Assembly: GCA_919901565.1 (NCBI GenBank)
Contig: CAKKPE010000153.1
Span: 1-35,272, forward strand
DNA from: a bacterium
GTDB taxonomy: Bacteria; CG2-30-53-67
DNA length: 35,272 nt
Reading direction: 5' to 3'
Under the pieces are notes generated by a model. It had not been told where the DNA came from. It saw nothing but the letters and a program-made list of their open reading frames with translations, and made no database searches. The translations under genes and the position numbers were made by a program. Below, in pieces: positions 23,774 to 32,771 of this stretch (position 1 is its first letter; every line of letters begins with the position of its first letter).

Positions 23774-25774
23774 TCAGGCTTTCCGGCCCTTTGGCCCTGC
23801 GGGTCCTGCCCTCGGACTCCGGAGCGGCAATAAAAGGTTCACCCGGGTCCCTTCCCCCCTGGCACTTTCAATCGAGACCTCCCCTCCATGGTCCTTGATC
23901 ACCTTTTCCACAAATGAGAGGCCCAGACCGGTGCCACCTTTGCGGGTGGTATAAAAAGGCTCGAAGATATGCGCCATGGTTTCCTTGCTGATGCCCAGAC
24001 CTGTATCGAAAAATATGATCCGGATAAAGCCTTTCCTGTCCTTGGCCATTTTCGTGGAGATCCTGAGCTCTCCGCCTTTGGGCATGGCCTGGATCGCGTT
24101 CAAGATGATATTCAGAAAGACCTGCTTCATCTGCTTATGGCTGACCGCAATCTCGGGAGTGGACCGGGAAAACTCCTTGCGGATGGTGACGTTCTTCTCT
24201 TTGGCCTGGTAACTGATAAACCGGCTCACCTGATTGAGCAGAATCCGTATGTCGATCGGAGTGGTGACCAATTGGGCGGTATTGCTGTATGAGAGGAACT
24301 CCGTGGTCATGTCCGAGAGGCGTTCGATCTCCTGTTCCACCACATTCAGCTTCTCGGCAATCCTCTCTTTCTCCGGCGTCTCTTTTTCCAGCTCCTTTTT
24401 CAAGAGCTCCAGGTAGATCACGATGGCGTTCAAGGGATTCTTGATCTCATGGGCCACGCCTGCGGCCACGGTGCCCATGATGGAGAACCTCTCCATCTGC
24501 ATCAGCCTGGTGTGCGCCCTGTGCAGTTGGCGGTTGGACTCTGCAAGCTGGAAAATCTTCTCCTGGAGGATAGAGTAGAGCTTGGAGTTGGAGATCGCTG
24601 TGGCTGCCTGATTGGAAAAGATGCTCAGCATCTGCAGGGTGTCCTTTTCTATCTTCTTCCTGGAAAAACGGTTATCGGCGATGATCACTCCGATCGGCGT
24701 TTCATTCTCAACCAGGGGAATGGCAACAAAGCTCGCCGTATTTCCCAGAATCGTCCTCAAGTCCGGATGGACCCGTATCTTCTGCTCGCCCTGATTCCTC
24801 ACGATGACCGGGCCTTTCTCAAAGAGGGCAGCTACCGGGAAGATTTTCTTTTCCCGGGTCGGCAGGGAAAAAGACCGGGTCAGTTCGTCGAACGAAGAGC
24901 TTCCGGCCTCGATCCGGATCTCCTGTTTGCGGATCTTGTCAAAGAGACTTCTTTCGTTTTTTGCCGAACGGTTTTTCTTCGCAGAAAGGGCCTCTTCCTG
25001 GGTGGAGGGCCCCACCCCCATCTTCCCCTCCAGCTGGGTCATGTTCTCACTTAGAAGAAGAAGCATGGCACGGTTGAACCCGAATCCCTGTGATGCCGTG
25101 AGAGAGGTCAGGATCACGAAGAGTTTTTCATCCAGAGAAAGGGGGCTTTGCAGGATCTGGTTCAGGTCATAAAGTGCGATCAGCTTCTCATTCTGCCTCT
25201 TGATGTGCCTTGTGGCCTCGTCAATCTGCTGAAGGGTCCGGAGGTTTTCCGCTGAGGTCTCGGCGATCAGATTCGCCATGGCCACCAGAAGCTCCATGGT
25301 CTTGCTGACCTCTTCCTTGGAAACCGGATGAATGCCTTCCAGTGTCTTCTTGGGGATGGCCAGATCCTGAACCGTGTGGCGGAACTTTTCCTGCGGGAAC
25401 GGGCTTTTATCGTCGAGAATCTGGCTCGTGCAGCCGTTGAGCACAGCCACGATCCGGTTGTCAACCCAGACCGGGGCCGTAACCTTGACCATCCCGGCAT
25501 GGCAGGAAAAGATGGAAGACTTCCCTTCTTCCATCACGCGCTTGTGCCCCTTGTACATGCTTTCCCTGCAGCGGAAACTCCCTTCCCTGTGGTCCAGGAC
25601 ATACTTGCAGAATGGAGGACGGTCCGGGGGAGGGGCCGTAAGAAAATTCCCTTCGGTGTCGAGAAGGAACAGGGTCTGCCCCAGTCCCAGTGATGCCTTT
25701 TTCAATATCCTCTCGAAAGAAAGAAGATCCAGATCGTAAATACTCCACTGGTCATTGAACTTTTTCTTTTTCAT
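23774..25774 (-). CDS. PocR-GAF sensor histidine kinase
   Basis: This protein of about 666 residues is soluble, with no membrane segments. The N-terminal PocR-type ligand-binding domain (about 20-165) shows spaced cysteines (FCKYVLDH, FRCRES, FSCHAGM, NGCTSQ), a pattern that could bind a metal or hydrocarbon-like ligand. A GAF domain (about 205-400) and a HisKA dimerisation helix with the phospho-acceptor in AAGVAHEIKNPLNA follow. The HATPase domain has N box NIILNAIQAM, G1 DTGLGIS and G2 GGTGLGLS. No response regulator lies beside it, so the partner is elsewhere. The ATG at 25774 is chosen; upstream GTG codons at 25783-25786 are also possible. Signal unknown. Confidence 0.85.
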   Translation of the reverse strand: MKKKKFNDQWSIYDLDLLSFERILKKASLGLGQTLFLLDTEGNFLTAPPPDRPPFCKYVLDHREGSFRCRESMYKGHKRVMEEGKSSIFSCHAGMVKVTAPVWVDNRIVAVLNGCTSQILDDKSPFPQEKFRHTVQDLAIPKKTLEGIHPVSKEEVSKTMELLVAMANLIAETSAENLRTLQQIDEATRHIKRQNEKLIALYDLNQILQSPLSLDEKLFVILTSLTASQGFGFNRAMLLLLSENMTQLEGKMGVGPSTQEEALSAKKNRSAKNERSLFDKIRKQEIRIEAGSSSFDELTRSFSLPTREKKIFPVAALFEKGPVIVRNQGEQKIRVHPDLRTILGNTASFVAIPLVENETPIGVIIADNRFSRKKIEKDTLQMLSIFSNQAATAISNSKLYSILQEKIFQLAESNRQLHRAHTRLMQMERFSIMGTVAAGVAHEIKNPLNAIVIYLELLKKELEKETPEKERIAEKLNVVEQEIERLSDMTTEFLSYSNTAQLVTTPIDIRILLNQVSRFISYQAKEKNVTIRKEFSRSTPEIAVSHKQMKQVFLNIILNAIQAMPKGGELRISTKMAKDRKGFIRIIFFDTGLGISKETMAHIFEPFYTTRKGGTGLGLSFVEKVIKDHGGEVSIESARGEGTRVNLLLPLRSPRAGPAGPKGRKA

Positions 25775-25791
25775 CAGGGACACCACCCATT

Positions 25792-25837
25792 CAAACGGCT
25801 TGAACCTTTTGAACCCTTTGAACCTTTTGAACGGTTT
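25792..25837. repeat. TTTGAACC array with inverted ends
   Basis: Repeated CTTGAACC/TTTGAACC words, bounded by CAAACGG and its near complement, lie between the TatD fusion gene and the histidine kinase. The word matches the arrays at 1-95 and 194-261. Confidence 0.8.
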
Positions 25838-25845
25838 TTATTTAA

Positions 25846-27219
25846 TTATCCCACCTCATCATAATAACGTATCCGGAAGCCGACTTTCAACTCTTCCTGT
25901 GCGATTTTTCGGCATGCCGGGAGATCCACTCCGGGAAGATCAACCACCGTCACGCTGACCTCGGCAGACTTCCCGGCCTCCAGAATGAACTCCTTGACCG
26001 CCCTGTAGGTGCCCAGCCCGAAGACCGGCTTGCAGATTTCAAGATATTTTTCCTCATTTTCCGCATTCAGGCTCACGGAATAAACGTCCACCAGCCCCTT
26101 GAGTTCAGGAAGGATGTTCCGTTTGTGAATCAGGTTTCCCTGGCCGTTGGTGTTGACGCGCACCCGCCCGCCATGCTCCTTGATCCATGCAGCCACCTCC
26201 TTGACCAGATCAAGCCTGATGAGCGGCTCCCCGTACCCGCAAAAAACCACCTCCCGGCAGTTTTTCGGATCACCGATCGCCCGGATGACCTCCCCGGAGG
26301 TGGGCTCGGATGCAATCCGGAGCTTGTGTCCTTTCACAAAATCACTGTAGAACCGGACACAGAAACCGCAGGTATTGGTGCACCGGTTGGTTATGTTGAG
26401 ATAAAGGGAATCCCGGATCCGGTAGGCGATCTTTTCTTCAGCCTCACTGGAACCCATGGAGAAGAGCTGCATGGCATTGTGGCTCGTGATGCGGCCGATA
26501 TCATCGAGGTTCAATCCCTTGACCTCGGCAAGGGTCTGTGCCACAAATCGGACATAGGACGGTTCGTTGCGCTTCCCGCGGACCTGCTGGGGAGCGAGGT
26601 AGGGAGCGTCAGTCTCTATCAGGATCCTTTCGATGGGGATAAGCCTTGCAATCTCGCGCAGGGATGCGGCATTCTTGAAGGTCAGCGAACCGGAAAAGGA
26701 GATGAAAAATCCAAGGGAGATGGCCGTCCGTGCCATGTCGATGCCTCCGGAGAAGCAGTGGATCACCCCGCCGACTTCGTCCGCTTTCTCCTGTTTCAGG
26801 ATCTTCAGGGTATCCTCTTCCGCCTCCCTGGAGTGGACAATGATCGGGAGACCGGCCTCCCGTGCAACCCGGATCTGACGGCGGAAGGCCTCCTGCTGCG
26901 CGGGGACCGGTGAATGCTTGTAATGATAATCCAGACCGATCTCGCCTACGGCCACCACCCTGGGATCGGAGATGTATTCCTGCAATACCCGGACCGATCC
27001 CTCGGACAAAGTAGAGGTCTCATGGGGGTGGACACCGATGGCGGCATAAACGCCGAAGTCTTGATGCCGCCCGGCGAACTCAATAACCGAAGGCCCTTGC
27101 TCCACGCCGCCGATGGTCAGGATATGCCCGACCCCGGCTTCCCGGGCCCTGCCGAGCACCTCTTCCCGGTCTTCGTCAAACTGCGGCATGGTCAGATGCG
27201 CATGAGAATCGATCAGCAT
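25846..27219 (-). CDS. TatD-family hydrolase fused to a radical SAM domain
   Basis: This 457-residue protein joins two domains. Residues 1-255 are a TatD metal-dependent nuclease: DSHAHL, GEIGLDYHY, VHSREAEEDT, VIHCFSGG and ETDAPYLAP supply the metal and catalytic ligands. Residues about 260-457 are the TatD-associated radical SAM protein with cluster motif CTNTCGFC and GYGEPL. TatD acts as a 3'-5' nuclease in DNA repair or degradation; the radical SAM partner has no known reaction. In many genomes the two are separate adjacent genes. The ATG overlaps the metG TAA by one base, so it belongs to the tmk-holB-ricT-metG operon. Confidence 0.9.
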   Translation of the reverse strand: MLIDSHAHLTMPQFDEDREEVLGRAREAGVGHILTIGGVEQGPSVIEFAGRHQDFGVYAAIGVHPHETSTLSEGSVRVLQEYISDPRVVAVGEIGLDYHYKHSPVPAQQEAFRRQIRVAREAGLPIIVHSREAEEDTLKILKQEKADEVGGVIHCFSGGIDMARTAISLGFFISFSGSLTFKNAASLREIARLIPIERILIETDAPYLAPQQVRGKRNEPSYVRFVAQTLAEVKGLNLDDIGRITSHNAMQLFSMGSSEAEEKIAYRIRDSLYLNITNRCTNTCGFCVRFYSDFVKGHKLRIASEPTSGEVIRAIGDPKNCREVVFCGYGEPLIRLDLVKEVAAWIKEHGGRVRVNTNGQGNLIHKRNILPELKGLVDVYSVSLNAENEEKYLEICKPVFGLGTYRAVKEFILEAGKSAEVSVTVVDLPGVDLPACRKIAQEELKVGFRIRYYDEVG

Positions 27220-29132
27220 TACCTGACCCTTTTCCCGGGAACAACCGGCCCGTCCATGTTAAGGAGGACCAATCCCTTCTCCCCTTCCACGGCCAGGACC
27301 ATGCCGCAGGATTCTACCCCCATGAGCCGGGTCGGTTTCAGGTTGGCCAGCACAACCACGCCTTTGCCCACGAGATCAGAAGGGGCATAGGACTGGGCGA
27401 TCCCGGCGACCACCTGCCGGGGTTCCGCTCCTCCGATGTCCACCTGAAGCCTGATCAGACGGTCTGACTTGGGAACCGCTTCAGCCTCACGGATCACCCC
27501 GGCCCGAAGATCCATGCGGGCAAAATCCTGGATAGTGATCTCCTCTGCGGCATTGTGTTCGCTTTCCGGTCTCTCTGTTTTTTTCTTCCTGCCTTGGCTC
27601 TCTGTTTTTTCAGCGGGAACGGTCTGCTCAACCCGGGGGAACAAAGGTTCAGCAACACTGATCCGGCGCCCTTCGGGGGTCTTGCCCCACGACAGAAGGT
27701 CCCTCTGACACCACCCCTGGGCAAGGCCCAGGATGGATGCGGCCTTTTCACCGGTATCAGGCATAAAGGGTGTGATCAGCAGGGTGACGATCCGGAGCGT
27801 CTCCACCAGATCGTACATCACGTGCTCAAGCGTTCCAGCCTGAGCGGGGTCCTTGGCCAGGGCCCAGGGGGCCTGCTGGTCCACAAAGCGATTGGCGGCA
27901 TTGATGAGGCCCCAGATCTCCTGCAGGGCCCGGCTGAAGGCCAGGTCGGCCATGTAACGGTCCACGTCCCGGATCACGGCCTCGGCCTTCTCCTTGAGTT
28001 TGCCTTCATGACTCGGTGCGGGGGTTTTCCCTCCGCAGTATTTGGCGAGCATGGCGGTAACGCGGCTGAAGAGGTTCCCCAGGTCATTGGCCAGATCGCT
28101 GTTGAAACGGCCGACCAGGGCGCTCTCGGAAAAATCCCCGTCCTGGCCGAAAGGGACCTCCCGGAGGAGAAAGTACCGGAAGGGGTCTGCGCCGTACCGT
28201 TCCACCATGGCCGAAGGGTCCACGACATTCCCTTTGGACTTGGACATCTTTTCCCCTTTAAGGGTCCACCATCCGTGGCTGAAAATCTGTTTTGGAAGGG
28301 GGAGGTCTGCGGCCATCAGAAAGGCGGGCCAGTAGACAGCGTGGAACCTCAGGATGTCCTTGCCGATGACATGGATGTCCGCCGGCCAGAAGGCCCGGAA
28401 ACTTTCCTGGTCCCCCGGGTACCCCAGGGCGGAGAGATAGTTGACCAATGCATCGAACCAGACATAGACCACATGCCGGGAATTTCCGGGGACCGGGATC
28501 CCCCAGGAAAAAGTGGTCCGGCTGATGCTGAGGTCCTTGAGCCCACCCCGGACAAACTGGACGATTTCGTTCCGACGACTGGTGGGCTGAATGAAATCAG
28601 GATGCTCTTCAATATGTTTCAGGAGCTTCTCCCCGTAACGGGACATCCGGAAGAAATAGCTCTCCTCTTTGAGCCGCTCGGGCTGACGGCCGCAATCCGG
28701 GCACTTGCCTCCGGTTAGCTGCAATTCAGTCAGAAAGGTCTCGCAGGGCGTGCAGTACCAGTCTTCGTATTCTCCTTGATAGATATCCCCTTTTTCAGCG
28801 ACGGTCTTCCAGAGGGCCTGCACGGCATTGTGATGCCGGGGCTCCGTGGTCCGGATAAAATCCTGATTGGAGATGTTCAGTTTCTTCCAGAGGTCCCGGA
28901 ACCGGACCACCACGCGGTCGGCCAGCTCGGAAGGTGTGATGCCCTGTGCTGCGGCGGTCTTTTCCACCTTCTGGCCGTGTTCATCAGTCCCGGTCAGGAA
29001 AAAGACCCGGTCTCCCATCATCCTTCGGTAGCGGGAGGTTACGTCCGCAGCCACGGTGGTATAGGCATGCCCGATATGGGGGACATCGTTGACATAATAG
29101 ATCGGCGTGGTAATGTAGAAATTCTTGGACAT
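27219..29132 (-). CDS. metG: Methionyl-tRNA synthetase
   Basis: This 637-residue class I synthetase is the form with a C-terminal tRNA-binding domain. HIGHAYTT is the HIGH motif, two CxxC knuckles (CTPCETF, CPDCGRQ) bind zinc, and KMSKSKGNVV is the KMSKS loop. The last 110 residues (FARMDLRAGVIREAEAVPKS to the end) form the EMAPII-like OB-fold that helps dimerisation and tRNA binding. A lysine-rich linker precedes it. The frame extends seven codons upstream, but the ATG at 29132 has GAGGAG at 9 nt and fits the family N-terminus. Confidence 0.96.
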   Translation of the reverse strand: MSKNFYITTPIYYVNDVPHIGHAYTTVAADVTSRYRRMMGDRVFFLTGTDEHGQKVEKTAAAQGITPSELADRVVVRFRDLWKKLNISNQDFIRTTEPRHHNAVQALWKTVAEKGDIYQGEYEDWYCTPCETFLTELQLTGGKCPDCGRQPERLKEESYFFRMSRYGEKLLKHIEEHPDFIQPTSRRNEIVQFVRGGLKDLSISRTTFSWGIPVPGNSRHVVYVWFDALVNYLSALGYPGDQESFRAFWPADIHVIGKDILRFHAVYWPAFLMAADLPLPKQIFSHGWWTLKGEKMSKSKGNVVDPSAMVERYGADPFRYFLLREVPFGQDGDFSESALVGRFNSDLANDLGNLFSRVTAMLAKYCGGKTPAPSHEGKLKEKAEAVIRDVDRYMADLAFSRALQEIWGLINAANRFVDQQAPWALAKDPAQAGTLEHVMYDLVETLRIVTLLITPFMPDTGEKAASILGLAQGWCQRDLLSWGKTPEGRRISVAEPLFPRVEQTVPAEKTESQGRKKKTERPESEHNAAEEITIQDFARMDLRAGVIREAEAVPKSDRLIRLQVDIGGAEPRQVVAGIAQSYAPSDLVGKGVVVLANLKPTRLMGVESCGMVLAVEGEKGLVLLNMDGPVVPGKRVR

Positions 29133-29248
29133 GGGCGATGGCTCCTCATCCATGGATCACAGGCCCTGACGTGTAAACATCCACGCCCAGAGGACGTGAC
29201 TTTGCGTTACCCCTGGAAGGGGTTTTTCTTGCGTCTCACAGAAAATAC

Positions 29249-29415
29249 GAAATCCTAAAATCTAAATCCTAAACAAATCCTAAACTCAAAATTCATTTGG
29301 ATAAATAAGTATTGAATTTTGGATTTCGGTCATTCGAATTTGCCCTTCGAATTGGCTCAGGGCGGTGAGCTTGCCGAACCGTTTAGGATTTAGTGCTTCG
29401 AATTTCGGATTTTCC
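29249..29415. repeat. Spacer of AT-rich inverted repeats, 370-bp gap
   Basis: The gap between ricT and metG (29133-29501) has no gene. AAATCCTAAAC words at its left pair with GTTTAGGATTT at 29380-29392. CAAAATTCA and TGAATTTTG (about 29287-29321) are perfect 9-bp arms. A TTCG...GCTCA/TGAGC...CGAA palindrome lies at 29346-29378. An imperfect GC hairpin (ACCCAGCCC/GGGCCGGGT, 29448-29470) follows the ricT stop but has no T-run on the minus strand. No promoter was convincing. Confidence 0.65.
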
Positions 29416-29501
29416 CACGAAATCATACGGCACATCCTTTCAACTCTGACCCAGCCCTTTGGGCCGGGTTTTCAGATAGCCAATAAAGCAAGGGCCGGCC
29501 G

Positions 29502-30683
29502 CTACTCTTTCTTGTCTCCGGAGCCGCTGGGGGGCGAACCGGGGCTCTTTCCCCTGGAATGCCCGCGTCTGCGCCTTCGTCTGCGCCTTCTTTCCGTTTC
29601 CTGCGGGCCTTCGGACACACCGGCGATCTTTTTGATCTTGCTCAAAAGCCCTTCTTTCCGGACTTCCTGTTTCTCCTGCTCTCTGGGCGGTGAGGGCTGT
29701 GCGGCTGCAGGACGTTCTTTCTGCCTGTGGGAAAACACAGGTTCTCTCCGCATCCCCTTTGCAGCCGCCGCATCCTGCGGCAATGCCTGATCCGCCGGCG
29801 CCGGCGAAGGATTCTCTTCAAGCGGGATACCCTGTCTCAGCCTGGTCAGGTCCGGTTCGAAAATTTCAATCTGCTTTCTGTCCTGGACATGGACGGTGAT
29901 GGATTCCTTCTGCAGATTGTGGGAATAGACCCTCCCCGGCCCCTCCCTGGTCGTGATGATCTTTCCGATCTTGGGAAGTCCTTTTCTGAACTGGCAATAG
30001 ACAGCATTTTCATAGCTAAGACAGCACATCAAACGGCCGCAGGCGCCGGAAATCTTGGACGGGTTCAGAGTCAGGCTCTGCTGTTTGGCCATCTTGATGG
30101 AAACCGGATCAAACTCTCTCACAAAGGTTTTGCAGCAGAACTCCCTCCCGCAGCACCCCAGCCCCCCGACCATCTTGGCCTCATCACGTACCCCGATCTG
30201 GCGCATCTCGATCCGTGCATGGATCCGGGATGCAAGGTCCTTGACCAGATCCCTGAAGTCCACCCGGCCGTCCGCGGTAAAGAAAAAGATGGCCTTGGAC
30301 CGGTCAAAGAGGTATTCAGTATCCACCAGCTTCATCTGCATACCGCGGGCATGAATCCTCTCATAGCAGAATCTTCTGGCATCCTGTTCCAGTGCCTGGT
30401 TTTCTCTCAAGGTACTGAGATCATCCTCGGTCACCTTCCTCAGCACCTTTTTCAGCGGTTCTTTCAGGTAATCCAGACTCACCTGCTGCCTGCTGCCTGC
30501 GACCAGGCCGCAGGCCAGCCCGTTTTCGGTCTCAACAACCACCTGATCCCCGGCCTTCAGGTCCAGATCGCCCGGATCAAAGTTGTAGAGCTTTCCGCCG
30601 CTTCGAAACCGTATTCCGATAATCTTTGCCATATGCTCCTGAGAAGGCCCTGCCTTCGGCTGGTTCTCTTCCATAGTCTCCAT
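29502..30683 (-). CDS. ricT: PSP1-domain protein RicT (YaaT)
   Basis: This 393-residue PSP1/RicT family protein carries the core segments GGKLYNFDPGDLDLKAGDQVVVETENG, a cysteine-rich centre (GGLGCCGREFCCKTF, GRLMCCLSYE) that could hold a Fe-S cluster, and GKIITTREGPGRV. In Bacillus, RicT works with RicA/RicF in RNA processing and phosphorelay control; here only the family is certain. The C-terminal 100 residues are low complexity, with an arginine run (RRRRRRRRR) typical of nucleic-acid binding. Possible starts are 30683, 30674 (GGAG before it) or 30632 (AGGAG, closest to the family N-terminus). It lies between holB and metG, the conserved order. Confidence 0.85.
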   Translation of the reverse strand: METMEENQPKAGPSQEHMAKIIGIRFRSGGKLYNFDPGDLDLKAGDQVVVETENGLACGLVAGSRQQVSLDYLKEPLKKVLRKVTEDDLSTLRENQALEQDARRFCYERIHARGMQMKLVDTEYLFDRSKAIFFFTADGRVDFRDLVKDLASRIHARIEMRQIGVRDEAKMVGGLGCCGREFCCKTFVREFDPVSIKMAKQQSLTLNPSKISGACGRLMCCLSYENAVYCQFRKGLPKIGKIITTREGPGRVYSHNLQKESITVHVQDRKQIEIFEPDLTRLRQGIPLEENPSPAPADQALPQDAAAAKGMRREPVFSHRQKERPAAAQPSPPREQEKQEVRKEGLLSKIKKIAGVSEGPQETERRRRRRRRRGHSRGKSPGSPPSGSGDKKE

Positions 30684-30783
30684 CCCTTATAAGACCTGTT
30701 CCATGATCCTCATGGATACGGATCAGTCACCGCATGATATCGCCGGCCCCATCCTCTCCTGCCGGAGCTCTACCGGAGCGGCC

Positions 30784-31800
30784 TCAAACAGCGGCCTCGT
30801 TCCCCATCCGGATCAGGGCCGCCTCCAGGGCCAGCCTCTGATTAATATTCATCCTGAGCCTCCGGAGGGCCTCCTCCAGGATGTCCGCATGATTCAGGAG
30901 GTCCGTGAGATCCTTGCGGCCGGACTCCCCGGCCAGATCCGGCGCATTGTCCGCATGGGTCAGCATTCCCTTGTCCCCTGTTAATTTCATGGCAATAAGG
31001 TCCCGGTTCCACGTCACAAGGAACTCCATAAAGTCGATGGCCTCATTGGTCTTTTTTTCAAACCCACCGGACACTTCAAAAACAGACCCCACGCTCCCGG
31101 GGTCCCACCTTTGCCTCAGCTCCATGAAACGGTCCCTTTGAGAAACAAGATCCCCGGCTTCCGCGTTCAATACCCTGCCCAGGCTCCCCTGAGAATAGCG
31201 TGCCATGGTCCCGGCCTGCTCCGCGGACAGACCCCTCTTCAGCACGAGGATCTCCTCCACGGCACTGGAAGACAAGGGCTTGAAGCGGACCACCCTGCAT
31301 CGGGAAAGGACCGTAAGCGGGAGAAGGTCCGGAAATGCGGTGACCAGGATCAGGAACGAGTCCGGAGGCGGCTCCTCCAGGGTTTTCAGGAGGGCATTGG
31401 CCGCGTGATCCATCATCCGGTCCGCATCGTCTATGATAAAGATCTTCTTCTTCCCCTCCATGGCGCGCAGGAAGATCGTGGCCTGGAGCTCGCGGACCTG
31501 ATCAATATAGATCTTCTCCGTGGCCCCCTTGGTCCTGGCCTCCGGAACATAGAGCCGGACATCCGGGTGGATCCCCTGCCTGATCTTCCGGCAGGAAAGG
31601 CATTCGCCGCACGAGTCGCCGGGGACCTGGCCGCACTGGACGGCCATGGCAAAGGCAAGGGCCGTCTGCTTCTTGCCGATGCACTCCATACCGCTGAAGA
31701 GATAGGCGTGCGAGGCCCGGCCATGAGACAGTTCGCGCCTTAAAATCTCCACCGCGCGTTCCTGGCCGATGATATCTGAAAACGGCATCTCCTGCTCCAT
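30784..31800 (-). CDS. holB: DNA polymerase III delta' subunit
   Basis: This clamp-loader subunit has about 338 residues. FSDIIGQERAVEILRREL opens the AAA+ domain. The P-loop GMECIGKKQ keeps the shape but has lysine where threonine is normal, as in non-ATPase delta' proteins. A zinc knuckle is seen (QCGQVPG, SCGECLSCRK). LLKTLEEPPPDSFLILVT and TVLSRCRVVRFKPLS are sensor segments. The subunit helps load the beta clamp onto DNA. The first ATG at 31800 is used; a TTG directly before it is also possible. A 100-bp gap without recognisable gene separates it from ricT. Confidence 0.9.
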   Translation of the reverse strand: MEQEMPFSDIIGQERAVEILRRELSHGRASHAYLFSGMECIGKKQTALAFAMAVQCGQVPGDSCGECLSCRKIRQGIHPDVRLYVPEARTKGATEKIYIDQVRELQATIFLRAMEGKKKIFIIDDADRMMDHAANALLKTLEEPPPDSFLILVTAFPDLLPLTVLSRCRVVRFKPLSSSAVEEILVLKRGLSAEQAGTMARYSQGSLGRVLNAEAGDLVSQRDRFMELRQRWDPGSVGSVFEVSGGFEKKTNEAIDFMEFLVTWNRDLIAMKLTGDKGMLTHADNAPDLAGESGRKDLTDLLNHADILEEALRRLRMNINQRLALEAALIRMGNEAAV

Positions 31801-31820
31801 CAAGCATCTATGGAATATTG

Positions 31821-31885
31821 AAAATCAAAGATCAAAATTGATATTCATTTTTTATTTTTACTTTGTCATTTTGATCTTTGATTTT
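31821..31885. repeat. Perfect 18-bp inverted ATCAAA array
   Basis: AAAATCAAAGATCAAAAT (31821-31838) and its exact complement (31868-31885) flank 29 AT-rich bases in the spacer between tmk and holB. It shares words with the array at 20863-20968 and would form a stable AU hairpin in the transcript of the tmk operon. Confidence 0.85.
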
Positions 31886-31922
31886 TGATTCTTTATCTTT
31901 TATTTCCATAGACGATTCTCTC

Positions 31923-32573
31923 TTACAGAAGCGGGCCCATCAGGGAAAGGACCTGCCGGTAAGTCTGCTCCGGGCTCAGACTCCCGTCAACCACCCTGAA
32001 GCGCTCAGGCTCCAGTTCGGCCAGATGTAGATAGCCCGCCCGGACACGGTTGTGGAAATCCAGTTCCTCTTCTTCGAACCGGCCCTCTGAATGCCCGATA
32101 TCCTTATCCTTGTTTCTCTTCCTGGCCCTTGCAAGACCGATCTCTGCAGGGATATCGATCAGGAGGGTCAGGTCCGGTTTGAGTCCACCGGTCGCAATCT
32201 GATTCAGCTCCAGGATACGGGCCCGGTCGAGCCCTCTCCCATCCCCCTGATAGGCAACTGTTGCATCCGCAAACCGGTCGCAAATCACGAGCATGCCCTG
32301 ATTCAGGGCAGGAAGGACCCGGCGGGCAACGTGCTGGGCCCGGTCCGCAATATACAGGAGAAGTTCCGCCATACCCGAAAGATCGGTGTTTTGCGGATCC
32401 ATGAGGATCTTCCGGATCTGCTCGCCGATCCGGGTCCCTCCAGGCTCACGGGTCCGGATGTATGCCTTTCCCCGGGAGTCCAGCTCATGACAGATCATAT
32501 TCATCTGCGTGGTCTTACCGCACCACTCGACCCCTTCAAACGTGATAAACTTCCCTTTCATAGACCTTTTCAT
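31923..32573 (-). CDS. tmk: Thymidylate kinase
   Basis: This 216-residue kinase phosphorylates dTMP to dTDP in the cytoplasm. FITFEGVEWCGKTTQ is the P-loop, REPGGTRIGEQIR the DRX-like motif, and VICDRFADATVAYQGDGRGL the thymidylate-binding segment. The P-loop has E-W-C where most family members show glycines or small residues (EG.xGAGKTT), an odd but possibly tolerated change. The long upstream extension is rejected because a good promoter ends 12 nt before the ATG at 32573. It leads the operon tmk-holB-ricT-metG-tatD. Confidence 0.93.
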   Translation of the reverse strand: MKRSMKGKFITFEGVEWCGKTTQMNMICHELDSRGKAYIRTREPGGTRIGEQIRKILMDPQNTDLSGMAELLLYIADRAQHVARRVLPALNQGMLVICDRFADATVAYQGDGRGLDRARILELNQIATGGLKPDLTLLIDIPAEIGLARARKRNKDKDIGHSEGRFEEEELDFHNRVRAGYLHLAELEPERFRVVDGSLSPEQTYRQVLSLMGPLL

Positions 32574-32591
32574 GTCCTTTCCTTCACGGGC

Positions 32592-32620
32592 AGTATAAGT
32601 AAAACACCGGGAAAATTCAA
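32592..32620 (-). promoter_or_regulatory. sigma70 promoter of the tmk operon
   Basis: On the minus strand TTGAAT (32615-32620) and TATACT (32592-32597) are 17 bp apart. A start near 32585 leaves a leader of about 12 nt. The next 150 bp upstream to the antitoxin gene show no further feature. Confidence 0.65.
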
Positions 32621-32771
32621 GGGAAATGGTTCGAAGGGGTCTGCGACAAAACTGATGGTCCTTTGCCTGGAAAATCCAGATAATTTTTCTTGATACTTTA
32701 TCCCTGCTGATGTAGGATTGCTCATCCTTTCGTGGGCGGACGTGTGAATAAAGCGAACGCTGGACTGAGTT

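Noticed and set aside
27555-28718. Long plus-strand frame of 387 codons
   Set aside because: It is antisense to metG, which has all family motifs; GC-rich genes produce such open frames on the other strand.
29727-30692. Plus-strand frame of 321 codons
   Set aside because: It is antisense to ricT, whose cysteine motifs and synteny are clear.
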